A DNA stretch of 39,673 bases from Terrabacter aerolatus (GCF_007991735.1 NZ_BJYX01000031.1:1-39673); one strand, 5' to 3'. Counted from the first letter of the stretch, positions 25,725-34,748 are shown. Translations and numbers: made by a program. Notes: a model not told the origin generated them from the letters alone.

Positions 25725-25769
25725 AAGGTGATGCAAGGGGCTCGTGGGATTCCCTTGCGGCGAGGCGAA

Positions 25770-25799
25770 ACGTTACACGGGGCCCGACCAAAAGACCAA
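25770..25799 (-). promoter_or_regulatory. Candidate tRNA-Leu promoter
   Basis: On minus, TTGGTC (25794-25799), an 18-nt spacer, then TAACGT (25770-25775); the start would be about 40 nt before the mature tRNA 5' end. It lies in the divergent region with the M20 peptidase gene. Confidence 0.4.
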
Positions 25800-25832
25800 A
25801 CGGGCTCCTGCGGGCGGCGAACGGTCGCGGCA

Positions 25833-25838
25833 TACGCT
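25833..25838 (+). promoter_or_regulatory. -10 box for the M20 peptidase gene
   Basis: TACGCT, 7 nt before ATG25846. Its first bases lie inside a CGGCATAC copy (ending at 25835). Confidence 0.45.
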
Positions 25839-25845
25839 GATCGGC

Positions 25846-27240
25846 ATGAGCCACGACGACGCCGACCGCCCCGTGACGATCACCGAGCAGCCCGGCGGGG
25901 CGCCCGCCCCGGCGCCCCGTCCCGTGTCTGGTCCCGCGCCCGAGGACGAGGTCGCGCGGCTGTGCGCCGAGCTGATCCGGATCGACTCGTCCAACTACGG
26001 CGACGGGTCGGGCCCGGGGGAGCGCCAGGCCGCCGAGTACGTCATGGAGCAGCTCGCCGAGGTCGGTCTCGAGGGCACCCTCCTCGAGAGCGAGCCGGGC
26101 CGCGCGACCGTCGTCGTGCGGCTCGAGGGCGAGGACTCGTCCCGACCCGGTCTCGCCGTGCACGGGCACCTCGACGTCGTCCCGGCCGACGCTGCGGACT
26201 GGCAGGTCGACCCCTTCGGCGCCGAGGAGCGCGACGGGTGCATCTGGGGTCGTGGCGCGGTCGACATGAAGGACATGGACGCGATGATCCTCGCGAACAT
26301 CCGCCACTTCGCCCGCACCGGAACCAAGCCCGCGCGAGACACGACGTTCGTGTTCTTCGCCGACGAGGAGGCCGGGGGCGAGCAGGGCAGCCACTGGCTC
26401 GTCGACCACCACCCGCACTTCTTCGAGGGCGTGTCCGAGGCGATCAGCGAGGTCGGCGGCTACAGCGTCACGGTGCCCACGCGTCAGGGACCGCAGCGCG
26501 CCTACCTGCTCCAGACCGCCGAGAAGGGCATCGCCTGGCTGCGCCTGCGAGCCCACGGACGCGCCGGTCACGGGTCGGTGCCCAACGACGAGAACGCCAT
26601 CGTCCGGCTCGCCGGCGCCATCGGCCGGATCGCGGGGCACGAGTGGCCGCGCGAGTACATCGCCTCGGTGCGTGAGCTGCTCGACACCCTCGGGACGATG
26701 ACCGGCCTGTCGTCGTCCGACGGGGACCTCGAGCCGCTGCTGGCGACGCTCGGCGGCGCGCAGGGCTTCGTGCGCGGCACGCTGCGCGACACGGCCAACG
26801 TCACGATGCTCGACTCGGGCTACAAGCACAACGTCATCCCGCAGACGGCCACGGCCGCGGTGGACTGCCGCTTCCTCCCCGGACACGAGGACGCGCTCAT
26901 GGCGACGATCCGTGAGCTCGCCGGCGAGCACGTCGAGGTCGAGGTGGTGCACCGCGACGTCGCACTCGAGGCGCCCTTCTCCGGTGACCTCGTCGAGTCG
27001 ATGAAGCAGGCCCTGCTGCGCGAGGACCCCGGGGCCGCCGTGCTGCCGTACTGCCTGTCCGGTGGCACCGACAACAAGGCCCTCGGGCGGCTCGGCATCA
27101 GCGGCTACGGCTTCGCGCCGCTGCGGCTGCCCGCCGACCTCGACTTCGCGCCGATGTTCCACGGCATCGACGAGCGGGTGCCCGTCGACTCGCTGCGCTT
27201 CGGCGCCCGGGTGCTCGGCGACTTCCTGCGGACCTGCTGA
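25846..27240 (+). CDS. M20/M25/M40 family metallopeptidase
   Basis: A 464-aa zinc-dependent exopeptidase/amidohydrolase. The first metal motif HGHLDVVPA has His108 and catalytic Asp110, the bridging-aspartate region GRGAVDMKDMDAM follows, and DEEAGG has general-base Glu174 and metal Glu175. A lid/dimerisation domain (about 215-355, AHGRAGHGSVPNDENAI) interrupts the catalytic domain; the last ligand lies in 'APMFHGIDERV'. Close relatives are annotated dipeptidase/carboxypeptidase. The first ~28 residues are Pro/Ala-rich. Start ATG25846 is fixed by the -10 box; the frame upstream overlaps the tRNA leader. Confidence 0.92.
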   Translation: MSHDDADRPVTITEQPGGAPAPAPRPVSGPAPEDEVARLCAELIRIDSSNYGDGSGPGERQAAEYVMEQLAEVGLEGTLLESEPGRATVVVRLEGEDSSRPGLAVHGHLDVVPADAADWQVDPFGAEERDGCIWGRGAVDMKDMDAMILANIRHFARTGTKPARDTTFVFFADEEAGGEQGSHWLVDHHPHFFEGVSEAISEVGGYSVTVPTRQGPQRAYLLQTAEKGIAWLRLRAHGRAGHGSVPNDENAIVRLAGAIGRIAGHEWPREYIASVRELLDTLGTMTGLSSSDGDLEPLLATLGGAQGFVRGTLRDTANVTMLDSGYKHNVIPQTATAAVDCRFLPGHEDALMATIRELAGEHVEVEVVHRDVALEAPFSGDLVESMKQALLREDPGAAVLPYCLSGGTDNKALGRLGISGYGFAPLRLPADLDFAPMFHGIDERVPVDSLRFGARVLGDFLRTC

Positions 27241-27271
27241 GGGCTGCTCAGTGCGGCTCAGTGCGGCTGAG

Positions 27272-27457
27272 TCAGGCCGTGCGCTGGACGCGCATGATCT
27301 TGCGCCGCAGCCACATCCGCCGCACGCCACCTTCGTAGATCACCGTGCGGGAGAGCTCCCATCGGCCGTACTCCGCGTGCTCGCGCACCGCCTGTCGCGC
27401 CTGGGCCTTCGACGTGTGGCGGTCGAACGTGAGGACCCGGTACTCGTAATCCGTCAT
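27272..27457 (-). CDS. DUF5703 family small protein
   Basis: A 61-aa basic protein: MTDYEYRVLTFDRHTSKAQA, then REHAEYGRWELSRTVIYEGG and a C-terminal RRMWLRRKIMRVQR. This is the DUF5703 pattern, common and unstudied in actinobacteria. ATG27457 has ggtgg 4-8 nt upstream and a degenerate -10 (CAGAAT) about 8 nt away. Convergent with the M20 gene. Confidence 0.8.
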   Translation of the reverse strand: MTDYEYRVLTFDRHTSKAQARQAVREHAEYGRWELSRTVIYEGGVRRMWLRRKIMRVQRTA

Positions 27458-27530
27458 CGTCCACCATTCTGACACCAACCGTGACCCCACCGAGACCGTA
27501 TGCGTCGCGTGGCGGTCAGGCGCCCGCGGT

Positions 27531-27646
27531 ACCGTCTCTGGGTCATCCGAATCGCAGGCCCGGGGCCGAGCACCACCCCGTGCGGCGCGGCGAAACGGGG
27601 GAACCGCCCGGGACCGCCCGGCGTCAAGGGCCCAGGAGGTCAACAC
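27531..27646 (+). promoter_or_regulatory. Promoter and long GC-rich leader of the lipoprotein gene
   Basis: TACCGT (27531-27536) is a possible -10, giving a leader of about 100 nt, unlike the leaderless genes around it. The leader can form stems (gcac/gtgc near 27570-27583 plus others) and ends in aggagg. Segments such as cgaatcgc and gggggaacc recall riboswitch elements, but I cannot match it to a known class. Confidence 0.3.
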
Positions 27647-28438
27647 ATGAAGTGGAACACCCGCCGCATCGCGGCAGCAGCCATCGTCCTTCCGGCGGTC
27701 CTCGGGGTCGCCGCCTGCGGCAAGAGCGCGAGCCCGGCGCCCGCGGCCGGACAGACCCAGGCCACCTCGGCCGCGACGAGCGACGCACCCGTCTCCGGGC
27801 AGCCGTACAAGGACAAGGCGTCGTTCATCAGCGCGATGAAAGCGGCCGGCAAGAACGCCACCACCGCACACGTGACCATGGCGATGGACGCCGCCGGCCA
27901 GAAGATCGCCATCACCGGTGACACCAAGGTCGACGCGAACAACCCCGCCATGAAGATGTCGATGGACATGGGCTCGTCGATGAAGCTCGACATGATCCTC
28001 GTCGACAAGAAGGTCTACATGAAGGGCTTCCCGGGGCTGCCGGCCGGCAAGTGGGCCGTCATCGACAGCAACTCGACCCTGGGCAAGCAGCTCTCGAAGT
28101 CGCTCGACCAGGCGGACCCGACGAAGATGTACGACCAGTTCGGCGCGGCCGTCCAGGACGTCAAGTTCGTCGGCGAGGACACGGTCGACGGTGACAAGAC
28201 CTGGAAGTACGACCTGACGCTCGACACCAAGGCCATGCAGGCCCAGCTGCCTGCCGACGCCAAGACGCAGATGCCGAGCACGATCGCCTACACGGCGTGG
28301 CTCGACGAGAAGAACCAGCTGCGCAAGGTCACCTTCGACCTGTCGGGTGTCAAGGCCGAGATGACGATGGGCAAGTACGGCGAGCCGGTCGACGTCACGG
28401 CGCCGCCCGCCGCTGACACCGTCAAGGCTCCCATGTGA
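27647..28438 (+). CDS. Putative lipoprotein (LppX/LprG-like)
   Basis: A 263-aa exported protein. The signal peptide MKWNTRRIAAAAIVLPAVLG ends in lipobox VAAC, so Cys25 would be lipidated. After a Ser/Pro/Ala linker, the domain (about 55-250) has beta-rich segments such as KIAITGDTKVDANN, 'ILVDKKVYMKGFPGLPAGKW', WKYDLTLDTKAM and YTAWLDEKNQLRKVTFDL, the layout of LolA/LppX-fold lipoproteins that hold lipids or report membrane state. aggagg lies 8 nt before ATG27647. Followed by a strong terminator, so it is a single-gene unit. Confidence 0.85.
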   Translation: MKWNTRRIAAAAIVLPAVLGVAACGKSASPAPAAGQTQATSAATSDAPVSGQPYKDKASFISAMKAAGKNATTAHVTMAMDAAGQKIAITGDTKVDANNPAMKMSMDMGSSMKLDMILVDKKVYMKGFPGLPAGKWAVIDSNSTLGKQLSKSLDQADPTKMYDQFGAAVQDVKFVGEDTVDGDKTWKYDLTLDTKAMQAQLPADAKTQMPSTIAYTAWLDEKNQLRKVTFDLSGVKAEMTMGKYGEPVDVTAPPAADTVKAPM

Positions 28439-28495
28439 CGAGCAGCTGACACGCCGCCGCGGCGACGGGTGAACGGCCCGCCAACCGCGCGTGAA

Positions 28496-28530
28496 CGATC
28501 CCGCAGCGAGCACGACTCGCTGCGGGATCG
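28496..28530 (+). terminator. Strong hairpin terminator after the lipoprotein gene
   Basis: Perfect 15-bp arms (28496-28510 and 28516-28530) with loop cacga, 57 bp past the stop. No T run follows directly; ttcc is nearby. Confidence 0.75.
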
Positions 28531-28588
28531 CGGCGTTCCGGGGGTGTTTGCGCCTCCGTAAAGCGTGCTCCCGTTCTCGTGGGTCGAC

Positions 28589-28594
28589 TACGGT
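28589..28594 (+). promoter_or_regulatory. -10 box for the Asp-rich protein gene
   Basis: TACGGT, 6 nt before ATG28601. Confidence 0.5.
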
Positions 28595-28600
28595 CGAGGC

Positions 28601-29116
<516 letters not shown>

Positions 29117-29122
29117 CGCGGG

Positions 29123-30058
29123 CTACGCGGAGACGTCGTCCAGGGCAGCGACGATCTCGGACGGCAGGGTCAGCTCGAGGCTCGCCAGCGCCGAGCGCAG
29201 CTGGGCCGCGGTGCGGGCGCCGACGATGGGGGCTGCCACGCCCGGACGGTCGCGCACCCACGCGAGAGCCACCTCCGCCGGCTTCGCGGCCAGACCGCGC
29301 GCCGCCATCGCCACGGCGTCCGCGACGCGGGTCGTCTGCTCGTCGAGGAACCGCTCGGCGAAGCCCGGGAAGTCGCTCGAGGCCGCGCGCGAGCCCGACG
29401 GGATGCCATTGCGGTACTTCCCCGTCAGCACACCCCGCCCCAGGGGCGACCACGGCATGAGGCCGAAGCCCAGCGACGCGGCAGCCGGGGCGACCTCGTG
29501 CTCGGGCGCACGGCATACCAAGGAGTACTCGATCTCGTTGGCGACCAGAGGGATTCGCGCAGACTCGAGCAGGCTGAAGGCGCGCGCGGACTGCCACCCG
29601 GAGTAGTTCGACACCCCGACGTAGCGCGCGCGCCCCGAGGCCGCGGCCCACTCGAGCGCCGAGAGCGTCTCGGACAGGGGCACGTCGTCGGACCACGTGT
29701 GCACGAGCCAGAGGTCGACGTGGTCGGTTCCGAGGCGACGCAACGACGACTCGAGCTGGGACATGAGTCCGCGCCGCGACACGTCGACGCGGCGCTGCCC
29801 ACCGGATCGCGAGATCCCCGCCTTGGTGCAGATGATGACGTCGTCGCGGGGGACCGTGTCGGCCAGCAGGCTGCCCAGGATCGTCTCGGCGTCGCCGCCG
29901 CCGTAGCCGTATGCCGTGTCGACGAGGTTGCCGCCCGCCTCGACGAACGCGCGCAGGTGGTCCCCGGCCTCGTGGCGGTCGACCGAGTTGCCCCACAGCA
30001 TCGTCCCGAGTGCCAGTGGGGTGACCGTGAGACCGGACGAGCCGAGACGCCTGCGCAT
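29123..30058 (-). CDS. Aldo/keto reductase
   Basis: A 311-aa NADPH-dependent oxidoreductase with a TIM barrel. It starts MRRRLGSSGLTVTPLALGTM; the active-site Asp-Tyr appears in NLVDTAYGYGGGDAE, the catalytic Lys in IICTKAG and His in 'VDLWLVHTWSDD'. PWSPLGRGVLTGKY and a late VGARTAAQL are typical of the YhdN/potassium-channel-beta-like AKR group. TACCGT lies 7 nt before ATG30058. Divergent from the LLM oxidoreductase gene with a 75-bp shared promoter region. Confidence 0.92.
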   Translation of the reverse strand: MRRRLGSSGLTVTPLALGTMLWGNSVDRHEAGDHLRAFVEAGGNLVDTAYGYGGGDAETILGSLLADTVPRDDVIICTKAGISRSGGQRRVDVSRRGLMSQLESSLRRLGTDHVDLWLVHTWSDDVPLSETLSALEWAAASGRARYVGVSNYSGWQSARAFSLLESARIPLVANEIEYSLVCRAPEHEVAPAAASLGFGLMPWSPLGRGVLTGKYRNGIPSGSRAASSDFPGFAERFLDEQTTRVADAVAMAARGLAAKPAEVALAWVRDRPGVAAPIVGARTAAQLRSALASLELTLPSEIVAALDDVSA

Positions 30059-30065
30059 GCCACGA

Positions 30066-30071
30066 ACGGTA
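30066..30071 (-). promoter_or_regulatory. -10 box for the aldo/keto reductase gene
   Basis: TACCGT on minus, 7 nt before ATG30058. Confidence 0.45.
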
Positions 30072-30120
30072 GTGGGCGACACCGCATCCCGGGCCACCGG
30101 CACGACGGGCGCGGCGCCGG

Positions 30121-30126
30121 TAGCCT
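30121..30126 (+). promoter_or_regulatory. -10 box for the second LLM oxidoreductase gene
   Basis: TAGCCT, 7 nt before ATG30134. Confidence 0.5.
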
Positions 30127-30133
30127 GCCCGAC

Positions 30134-31231
30134 ATGAGGATCGGTGTGAATCTCGGCTACTGGGGACGCGGCACGACGGGAGCGGACCAGGTGGCGGTCG
30201 CGGTGGCAGCCGACCGGCTGGGCTACGACAGCGTGTGGGTCGCCGAGGCCTACGGCTCCGACAGCCCGTCGATGCTCGCCTGGATCGGGGCCCTGACCGA
30301 GCACGTCGGTCTGGGGTCGGCGGTCATGCAGATCCCGGGTCGCACCCCGGCGATGACGGCGATGACGGCGGCGACCATCGACACGATGTCGGGCGGCCGC
30401 TTCCGGCTGGGTCTCGGCGTCTCGGGGCCCCAGGTGAGCGAGGGCTGGCACGGGGTGCCGTTCCGCAACCCGCTGGGCCGCACCCGCGACTACGTCGAGA
30501 TCGTCCGCGCCGCGATCCGGCGTGACACGGTCACCCACGCCGGCCCGCACTACCCGTTGCCGCTCCCCGGCGGCGTGGGCAAGCCGCTCAAGCTCTCGGC
30601 CCGCCCGGTGCGTCCCGACGTGCCGGTCTACCTCGCGGCGGTCGGCCCCCGCAACCTCGAGCTCACCGGTGAGATCGCCGACGGCTGGCTCGCCATCTTC
30701 TTCAGCCCCGAGCACGCCGGGGACCTGCTGGCCACCCTCGAGAAGGGCCGACGCACGGGTGGGCGTGGTCCCGCCGAGGCGCCGATGGAGGGCTTCGACG
30801 TCGTGGCGGCCACGCCGGTCGTGCTCGTCCACGACGTCGAGGCGGCGGCCGACCACGTGCGCGACTACTGCGCCCTCTACATCGGCGGCATGGGCTCGCG
30901 CGAGCAGAACTTCTACAACCAGCTCGCGTGTCGGATGGGGTTCGAGGAGGACGCCGCGCGCATCCAGGACCTCTACCTCGCCGGTCGCCACCGCCAGGCG
31001 GCGGCCGCGGTGCCGCTCGAGTTCATCGACGAGACGGCGCTGCTGGGCTCGCCGGAGCGTGTCGCCCGCCGACTCGGCCGCTACGAGGCGGCCGGGGTGA
31101 CGACGCTCGCCGTCGCCGTCGGTGGCGGCATGTCGCGGGACGAGGCCCTGGCGACGCTGCGTGTCGTGGCCGGGATCGCCGGGCTCGAGGCGCCGGGGGC
31201 GGGGTCCACCCACGACGCCTCCGGCTCCTAG
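30134..31231 (+). CDS. LLM-class F420-dependent oxidoreductase
   Basis: A 365-aa luciferase-like protein. RIGVNLGYWGRGTTGADQVA, 'ADRLGYDSVWVAEAYGSD', LGSAVMQIPGRTPAMTAMTA and GGRFRLGLGVSGPQVSEGWHG place it in the F420-binding LLM group, near the family annotated Rv3520c-like. The C-terminal part (AALYIGGMGSREQNFYNQLA; 'TLAVAVGGG') is also typical of that group. Substrate unknown. Divergent from an aldo/keto reductase, so the two may share a redox substrate; this is only positional inference. Confidence 0.92.
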   Translation: MRIGVNLGYWGRGTTGADQVAVAVAADRLGYDSVWVAEAYGSDSPSMLAWIGALTEHVGLGSAVMQIPGRTPAMTAMTAATIDTMSGGRFRLGLGVSGPQVSEGWHGVPFRNPLGRTRDYVEIVRAAIRRDTVTHAGPHYPLPLPGGVGKPLKLSARPVRPDVPVYLAAVGPRNLELTGEIADGWLAIFFSPEHAGDLLATLEKGRRTGGRGPAEAPMEGFDVVAATPVVLVHDVEAAADHVRDYCALYIGGMGSREQNFYNQLACRMGFEEDAARIQDLYLAGRHRQAAAAVPLEFIDETALLGSPERVARRLGRYEAAGVTTLAVAVGGGMSRDEALATLRVVAGIAGLEAPGAGSTHDASGS

Positions 31232-31325
31232 GAGGACCCCCGCGCGCCTGCGTCGCCCCCGGGCGTTTGCCGGGACTTCGCCTGCGCGTCGCCCCGCTGC
31301 GGGCGCTCCCGGTGGACGTTGCGGA

Positions 31326-31331
31326 TAGGGT
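31326..31331 (+). promoter_or_regulatory. -10 box of the uppP promoter
   Basis: TAGGGT; the start would be near 31338, leaving a ~78-nt leader with a small stem gggcc-gac-ggccc (31367-31379). Unlike most genes here, uppP is not leaderless. Confidence 0.4.
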
Positions 31332-31415
31332 GCGACATTGTGCCCAGCGGCCGTGGACCTCGTCAGGGGCCGACGGCCCGTCCCGTCCCTCTGCGCAGAA
31401 GGCCCACCCTGAACC

Positions 31416-32276
31416 ATGGCTGACCTCAGCTACCTCGATGCCGTCATCCTCGGCGTCGTCGAAGGCCTCACCGAGTACCTCCCCGTCTCCTCGACCGGTC
31501 ACCTGACCATCACCGAGCAGCTGCTCGGTCTCAAGGTCGACGACCTGGCCGTCACGGCCTACACCGCCGTGATCCAGCTCGGTGCGATCGCCGCCACCCT
31601 CCTCTACTTCTTCAGGGACATCGTCCGGTTCGCCGTCGCCTGGTTCCGCGGGCTCGGCAACGTCGAGGCCCGCAAGGATCCCGACTACGGCCTCGCCTGG
31701 GCCGTCGTCATCGGGTCGATCCCGGTGGGCGTCGTCGGCTTCCTCGGCCGCCACGCGATCGAGAGCACGCTGCGCAGCCTCTGGGTCGTCGCCGGTGCGC
31801 TCCTGCTGTGGAGCGTCGTCATCGTGATCGCCGAGCGCATCCACACCCGCCTCGAGGCGCGTGGGGTCCTGCGCGGCGAGCACGACGTGCGGCCCATGGA
31901 CGGACTCGTCATCGGGCTCATGCAGTGCTTCTCGCTCATTCCCGGCGTGTCCCGCTCCGGCGCGACGATCTCCGCCGGCATCGCCCGTGGCCTCGACCGC
32001 GTCACGGCCACCCGGCTCAGCTTCTTCCTCGCGATCCCGGCGCTGACCGCGGCCGGCCTCTTCCAGGCCGTCCAGGAGAAGGACGGGCTGCTGACCCTCG
32101 GGCTGGGCCCGGTCATCGTGGGCCTCGTCGTGGCCTTCGTCGTCGCCTACGCCTCGATCGCCTGGCTGCTGCGCTTCGTCGCCAGCAACAGCCTCATCCC
32201 GTTCGTCTGGTACCGCGTCGTCCTGGGCGTCGTGCTCATCGCGCTGCTCGTGGCGGGCGTCATCAACGCGACCTGA
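31416..32276 (+). CDS. uppP: Undecaprenyl-diphosphate phosphatase (BacA/UppP)
   Basis: A 286-aa membrane enzyme that dephosphorylates undecaprenyl diphosphate to recycle the cell-wall lipid carrier. The two family motifs are present: GVVEGLTEYLPVSSTGHL at residues 13-30 (Glu16 and Glu20 in the E-rich motif) and PGVSRSGAT at 176-184 (Arg180). Eight or so hydrophobic helices. Ribosome site agaagg is at a rather long distance (about 13 nt). Position upstream of the histidine phosphatase, DUF3090, SCO1664-like and mshC genes matches the mycobacterial Rv2136c neighbourhood. Confidence 0.95.
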   Translation: MADLSYLDAVILGVVEGLTEYLPVSSTGHLTITEQLLGLKVDDLAVTAYTAVIQLGAIAATLLYFFRDIVRFAVAWFRGLGNVEARKDPDYGLAWAVVIGSIPVGVVGFLGRHAIESTLRSLWVVAGALLLWSVVIVIAERIHTRLEARGVLRGEHDVRPMDGLVIGLMQCFSLIPGVSRSGATISAGIARGLDRVTATRLSFFLAIPALTAAGLFQAVQEKDGLLTLGLGPVIVGLVVAFVVAYASIAWLLRFVASNSLIPFVWYRVVLGVVLIALLVAGVINAT

Positions 32277-32319
32277 CCCGCTGAGTCGGGCGCCCGGCCG
32301 GCCGGGTCGGCTCGTCCGG

Positions 32320-32361
32320 ACGTCGATGGCCGCCTCCTGCACGGGAGGCGGCCATCGACGT
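32320..32361. terminator. Bidirectional hairpin terminator between uppP and corA
   Basis: Perfect 18-bp arms (32320-32337 and 32344-32361), loop tgcacg, 9 bp from the corA stop and 44 bp past the uppP stop. No T tracts, but the symmetry suits both converging transcripts. Confidence 0.8.
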
Positions 32362-32369
32362 GCTCAGCC

Positions 32370-33377
32370 TCAGAGCCACCCCGAGCGCTTGAAGGCACGG
32401 AAGAGGCCGAGACACGCCGCGGCCATGACCCCGAGCGCGATGAAGTAGCCGTAGTAGATCTCCCGGCCACCGACGTGCATGCTGACGGTGAGCTCGGGGA
32501 TGCTCTGGAAGTTCATCCCGTAGATGCCGGCGATCATCGTCGGCACGGCCGCGATCGCCACCCAGGCCGAGATCCGGCGCATGTCCTCGTTCTGCTTGAC
32601 CGACACGCTGGCCAGGTGGGCCGACAGGACGTCGGTCAGCAGCCGGTCGTAGGACTCGACGTGGTCGTTGACGAGGCGCAGGTGGTCGGCCACGTCCCGG
32701 AAGAAGGGGAGCATCTCCTCGCTGAGCGCCTGCCCCCGAGCGCGCTCCATGAACTGGGTCAGGGTGTCCGCGAGCGGCTGGCTCGCGCGTCGGAACTCGA
32801 GGACCTCGCGCTTGAGGCGGTAGATGGTGTTGGCCTCCCCGCCCACCTCCGAGCCGAGCACCTGCTCCTCGATGGCCTCGAGGTCCTTGCGCACCTCGCG
32901 GTCGACGACGAGGTAGTTGTCGACGACCGAGTCCATGACGGCGTGCAGCACCGTCATCGAGCCGTGCTCGAGCCGCTCGGGCTCGGTCTCGAGGCGCTGG
33001 CGCACCCCGGCGAGGGGGTTGCCCTCCCCGTGTCGCACCGTGACGACGAACCGGTCGCCGATGAAGAGCATGACCTCGCCGGTCTCGATGTCGCTCGTGG
33101 ACTCGATGTAGCGCAGCGTCTTGAGGACGACGAACACGGACGACTCGTACTTCTCGATCTTCGCCCGCTGGTGGCCGTTGACGGCGTCCTCCACCGCGAG
33201 CGGGTGGAGGTGCAGCTCCTCGTTGACGAGCTCGAACTCCTCGTCGGTCGGGTCCTTGAGCCCGATCCAGAGGAAGCCGTCCTGACTGAGGCGCAGGACG
33301 TCGAGCTCGTCGCTGAGGTCCCCGCAGCCCTGGCGACGGCCGTTGCGGTAGATGGCCTTGTCCACGATCACGCCCAC
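32370..33377 (-). CDS. corA: CorA-family magnesium/cobalt channel
   Basis: A 335-aa protein. A long cytoplasmic N-terminal domain ('FLWIGLKDPTDEEFELV', LHPLAVEDAVNGHQRAKIEKY, 'SVFVVLKTL', VDNYLVVDREVRKDLEAIE) leads into the stalk helix and two C-terminal membrane helices. The selectivity motif YGMNF has G287-M288-N289 at the end of helix 1. It ends RAFKRSGWL. This is the full CorA length. GTG33377 is used; ggtgaag is just upstream, and no -10 at leaderless spacing was seen. Carries Mg2+ into the cell. Confidence 0.94.
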   Translation of the reverse strand: MGVIVDKAIYRNGRRQGCGDLSDELDVLRLSQDGFLWIGLKDPTDEEFELVNEELHLHPLAVEDAVNGHQRAKIEKYESSVFVVLKTLRYIESTSDIETGEVMLFIGDRFVVTVRHGEGNPLAGVRQRLETEPERLEHGSMTVLHAVMDSVVDNYLVVDREVRKDLEAIEEQVLGSEVGGEANTIYRLKREVLEFRRASQPLADTLTQFMERARGQALSEEMLPFFRDVADHLRLVNDHVESYDRLLTDVLSAHLASVSVKQNEDMRRISAWVAIAAVPTMIAGIYGMNFQSIPELTVSMHVGGREIYYGYFIALGVMAAACLGLFRAFKRSGWL

Positions 33378-33456
33378 TACTTCACCACGTCCACCTGATG
33401 GCGTCCCGCACGTCGGGTCGATGCCGGTGGGGCGTGTTGGCCCGCGGGGCGCGGGT

Positions 33457-33462
33457 TAGGGT
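33457..33462 (+). promoter_or_regulatory. -10 box for the histidine phosphatase gene
   Basis: TAGGGT, 7 nt before GTG33470; it decides this start over the in-frame ATG at 33398. Confidence 0.55.
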
Positions 33463-33469
33463 GACGAGC

Positions 33470-34201
33470 GTGCCGACCGTTCTCTTCGTCCGCCACGGGC
33501 GCTCCACGTCCAACACCGCCGGGACCCTGGCGGGCTGGATGCCCGGGGTGTTCCTCGACGAGACGGGGGAGGCGCAGGCTGCTGCCGTCGGGCAACGTCT
33601 GGCGTCGGCCGTCCTGCCCGTCGTCGAGGTCGTCAGCTCGCCGCTCGACCGCTGTGTGCAGACGGCGGACCTGCTGGCCGCGCCGCTGCCGGAGCACGTC
33701 GCGCGCAGCGTCCACGTCGGTCTGGGGGAGTGCCGTTACGGCGCCTGGACCGGACGCCCGATCGCGGAGCTGGCCAAGGAGGAGCTCTGGAAGGTCGTGC
33801 AGGACCGACCCAGCGAGGCGCGCTTCCCGGACTCCACGGCATACCCCGCCGAGTCCATGGCCGAGATGCAGGACCGAGCGCTGCGCGCCGTCCGAGAGAT
33901 CGACGCACGGATCCTCGAGACGCACGGCAAGGACGCGGTCTGGGTCGCGGTCTCGCACGGGGACGTCATCAAGTCGATCCTCTCGCACGCCACGGGCGCC
34001 CACCTCGACGACTTCCAGCGGATCAACGTCGACCCGGCCTCGGTCAGCGTCGTGCGCTACACGAGCCGCAAGCCGTTCGTCCTGAGGCTCAACGACATCG
34101 GCGGAGACCTGTCGGGGCTGCGGCCTCACGAGAAGCCCGCTGCCGACGACGGCGACGCCGTCGTGGGCGGGGGCGCCGGAGCCTCCGGCGCCGTCGGATA
34201 G
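33470..34201 (+). CDS. Histidine phosphatase, MSMEG_4193 family
   Basis: A 243-aa phosphoglycerate-mutase-like phosphatase. The catalytic LFVRHGRS has phospho-acceptor His9; second-site residues are in SSPLDRCVQTADLL, GLGECRYGAWTG (acid) and AVSHGDVIKSIL. This order and the ending LRLNDIGGDLSGL fit the MSMEG_4193 family of unknown substrate (Rv2135c region). The last ~30 residues are Gly/Ala-rich. Its stop TAG is part of the -10 box of the next gene. In actinobacteria it sits with DUF3090, SCO1664-family and mshC genes; a role in mycothiol or inositol metabolism is a hypothesis only. Confidence 0.9.
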   Translation: MPTVLFVRHGRSTSNTAGTLAGWMPGVFLDETGEAQAAAVGQRLASAVLPVVEVVSSPLDRCVQTADLLAAPLPEHVARSVHVGLGECRYGAWTGRPIAELAKEELWKVVQDRPSEARFPDSTAYPAESMAEMQDRALRAVREIDARILETHGKDAVWVAVSHGDVIKSILSHATGAHLDDFQRINVDPASVSVVRYTSRKPFVLRLNDIGGDLSGLRPHEKPAADDGDAVVGGGAGASGAVG

Positions 34202-34204
34202 GGT
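34199..34204 (+). promoter_or_regulatory. -10 box for DUF3090, overlapping the upstream stop
   Basis: TAGGGT, 7 nt before ATG34212; TAG (34199-34201) is the stop of the phosphatase gene. Confidence 0.5.
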
Positions 34205-34211
34205 CGAACGC

Positions 34212-34748
34212 ATGACGGTCCAGGACTTCGATCCCGCCGACCGGTTCGTGGCCGGGACGGTCGGCCCCGCCGGACAGCGGGCCTTCTACCTCCAGGCGAG
34301 CACCGGTCCACTGGTCGTGACCGTGGGTGTCGAGAAGCAGCAGGTCTCGATCCTGGCCGACCGCATCAACGACGTGCTCGACCAGCTGGCACCCGCAGCG
34401 GCGACGGAGCCGGGGGAGCCGGGCGGCGCTCCCGAGGACACCGACCCGCTCCAGACCCCGTTCGACGAGGACTGGCGCGTGCAGACGCTGTCGCTCGCCT
34501 GGGACGAGGACGCACAGAAGCTCGTCATCGAGTGCCACGACCACGACCCCGACGAGGACGCCGACGACGAGGTGGGGCCGCTGGGGCGCAACTCGCTGCG
34601 GGTCGCGCTGACCCCGGCCGAGGCGCGCGCCTTCGCGCGGCGCAGCAGCGCCCTCGTCGCGGCCGGTCGTCCCCCGTGCCCCTTCTGTGGCAACCCGCTC
34701 GACCCCACGGGCCACATCTGCCCGCGGGCCAATGGCTACAAGCGCTGA
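34212..34748 (+). CDS. DUF3090 family protein
   Basis: A 178-aa protein. FDPADRFVAGTVGPAGQRAF and 'YLQASTGPLVVTVGVEKQQV' mark DUF3090; RVALTPAEARAFARRSSALV follows. The C-terminus has a zinc-ribbon-like CPFCGNPLDPTGHICPR (CX2C...C). The middle is acidic. Function unknown. It overlaps the SCO1664-family gene by 17 bp, so translation is coupled. Conserved partner of the flanking phosphatase and kinase-like genes. Confidence 0.9.
   Translation: MTVQDFDPADRFVAGTVGPAGQRAFYLQASTGPLVVTVGVEKQQVSILADRINDVLDQLAPAAATEPGEPGGAPEDTDPLQTPFDEDWRVQTLSLAWDEDAQKLVIECHDHDPDEDADDEVGPLGRNSLRVALTPAEARAFARRSSALVAAGRPPCPFCGNPLDPTGHICPRANGYKR

Noticed and set aside
27536-27640. c-di-AMP (ydaO-type) riboswitch before the lipoprotein
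   Set aside because: Only short similar words (cgaatcgc, gggggaacc); I could not build the pseudo-symmetric core, and the downstream gene is not a wall hydrolase.
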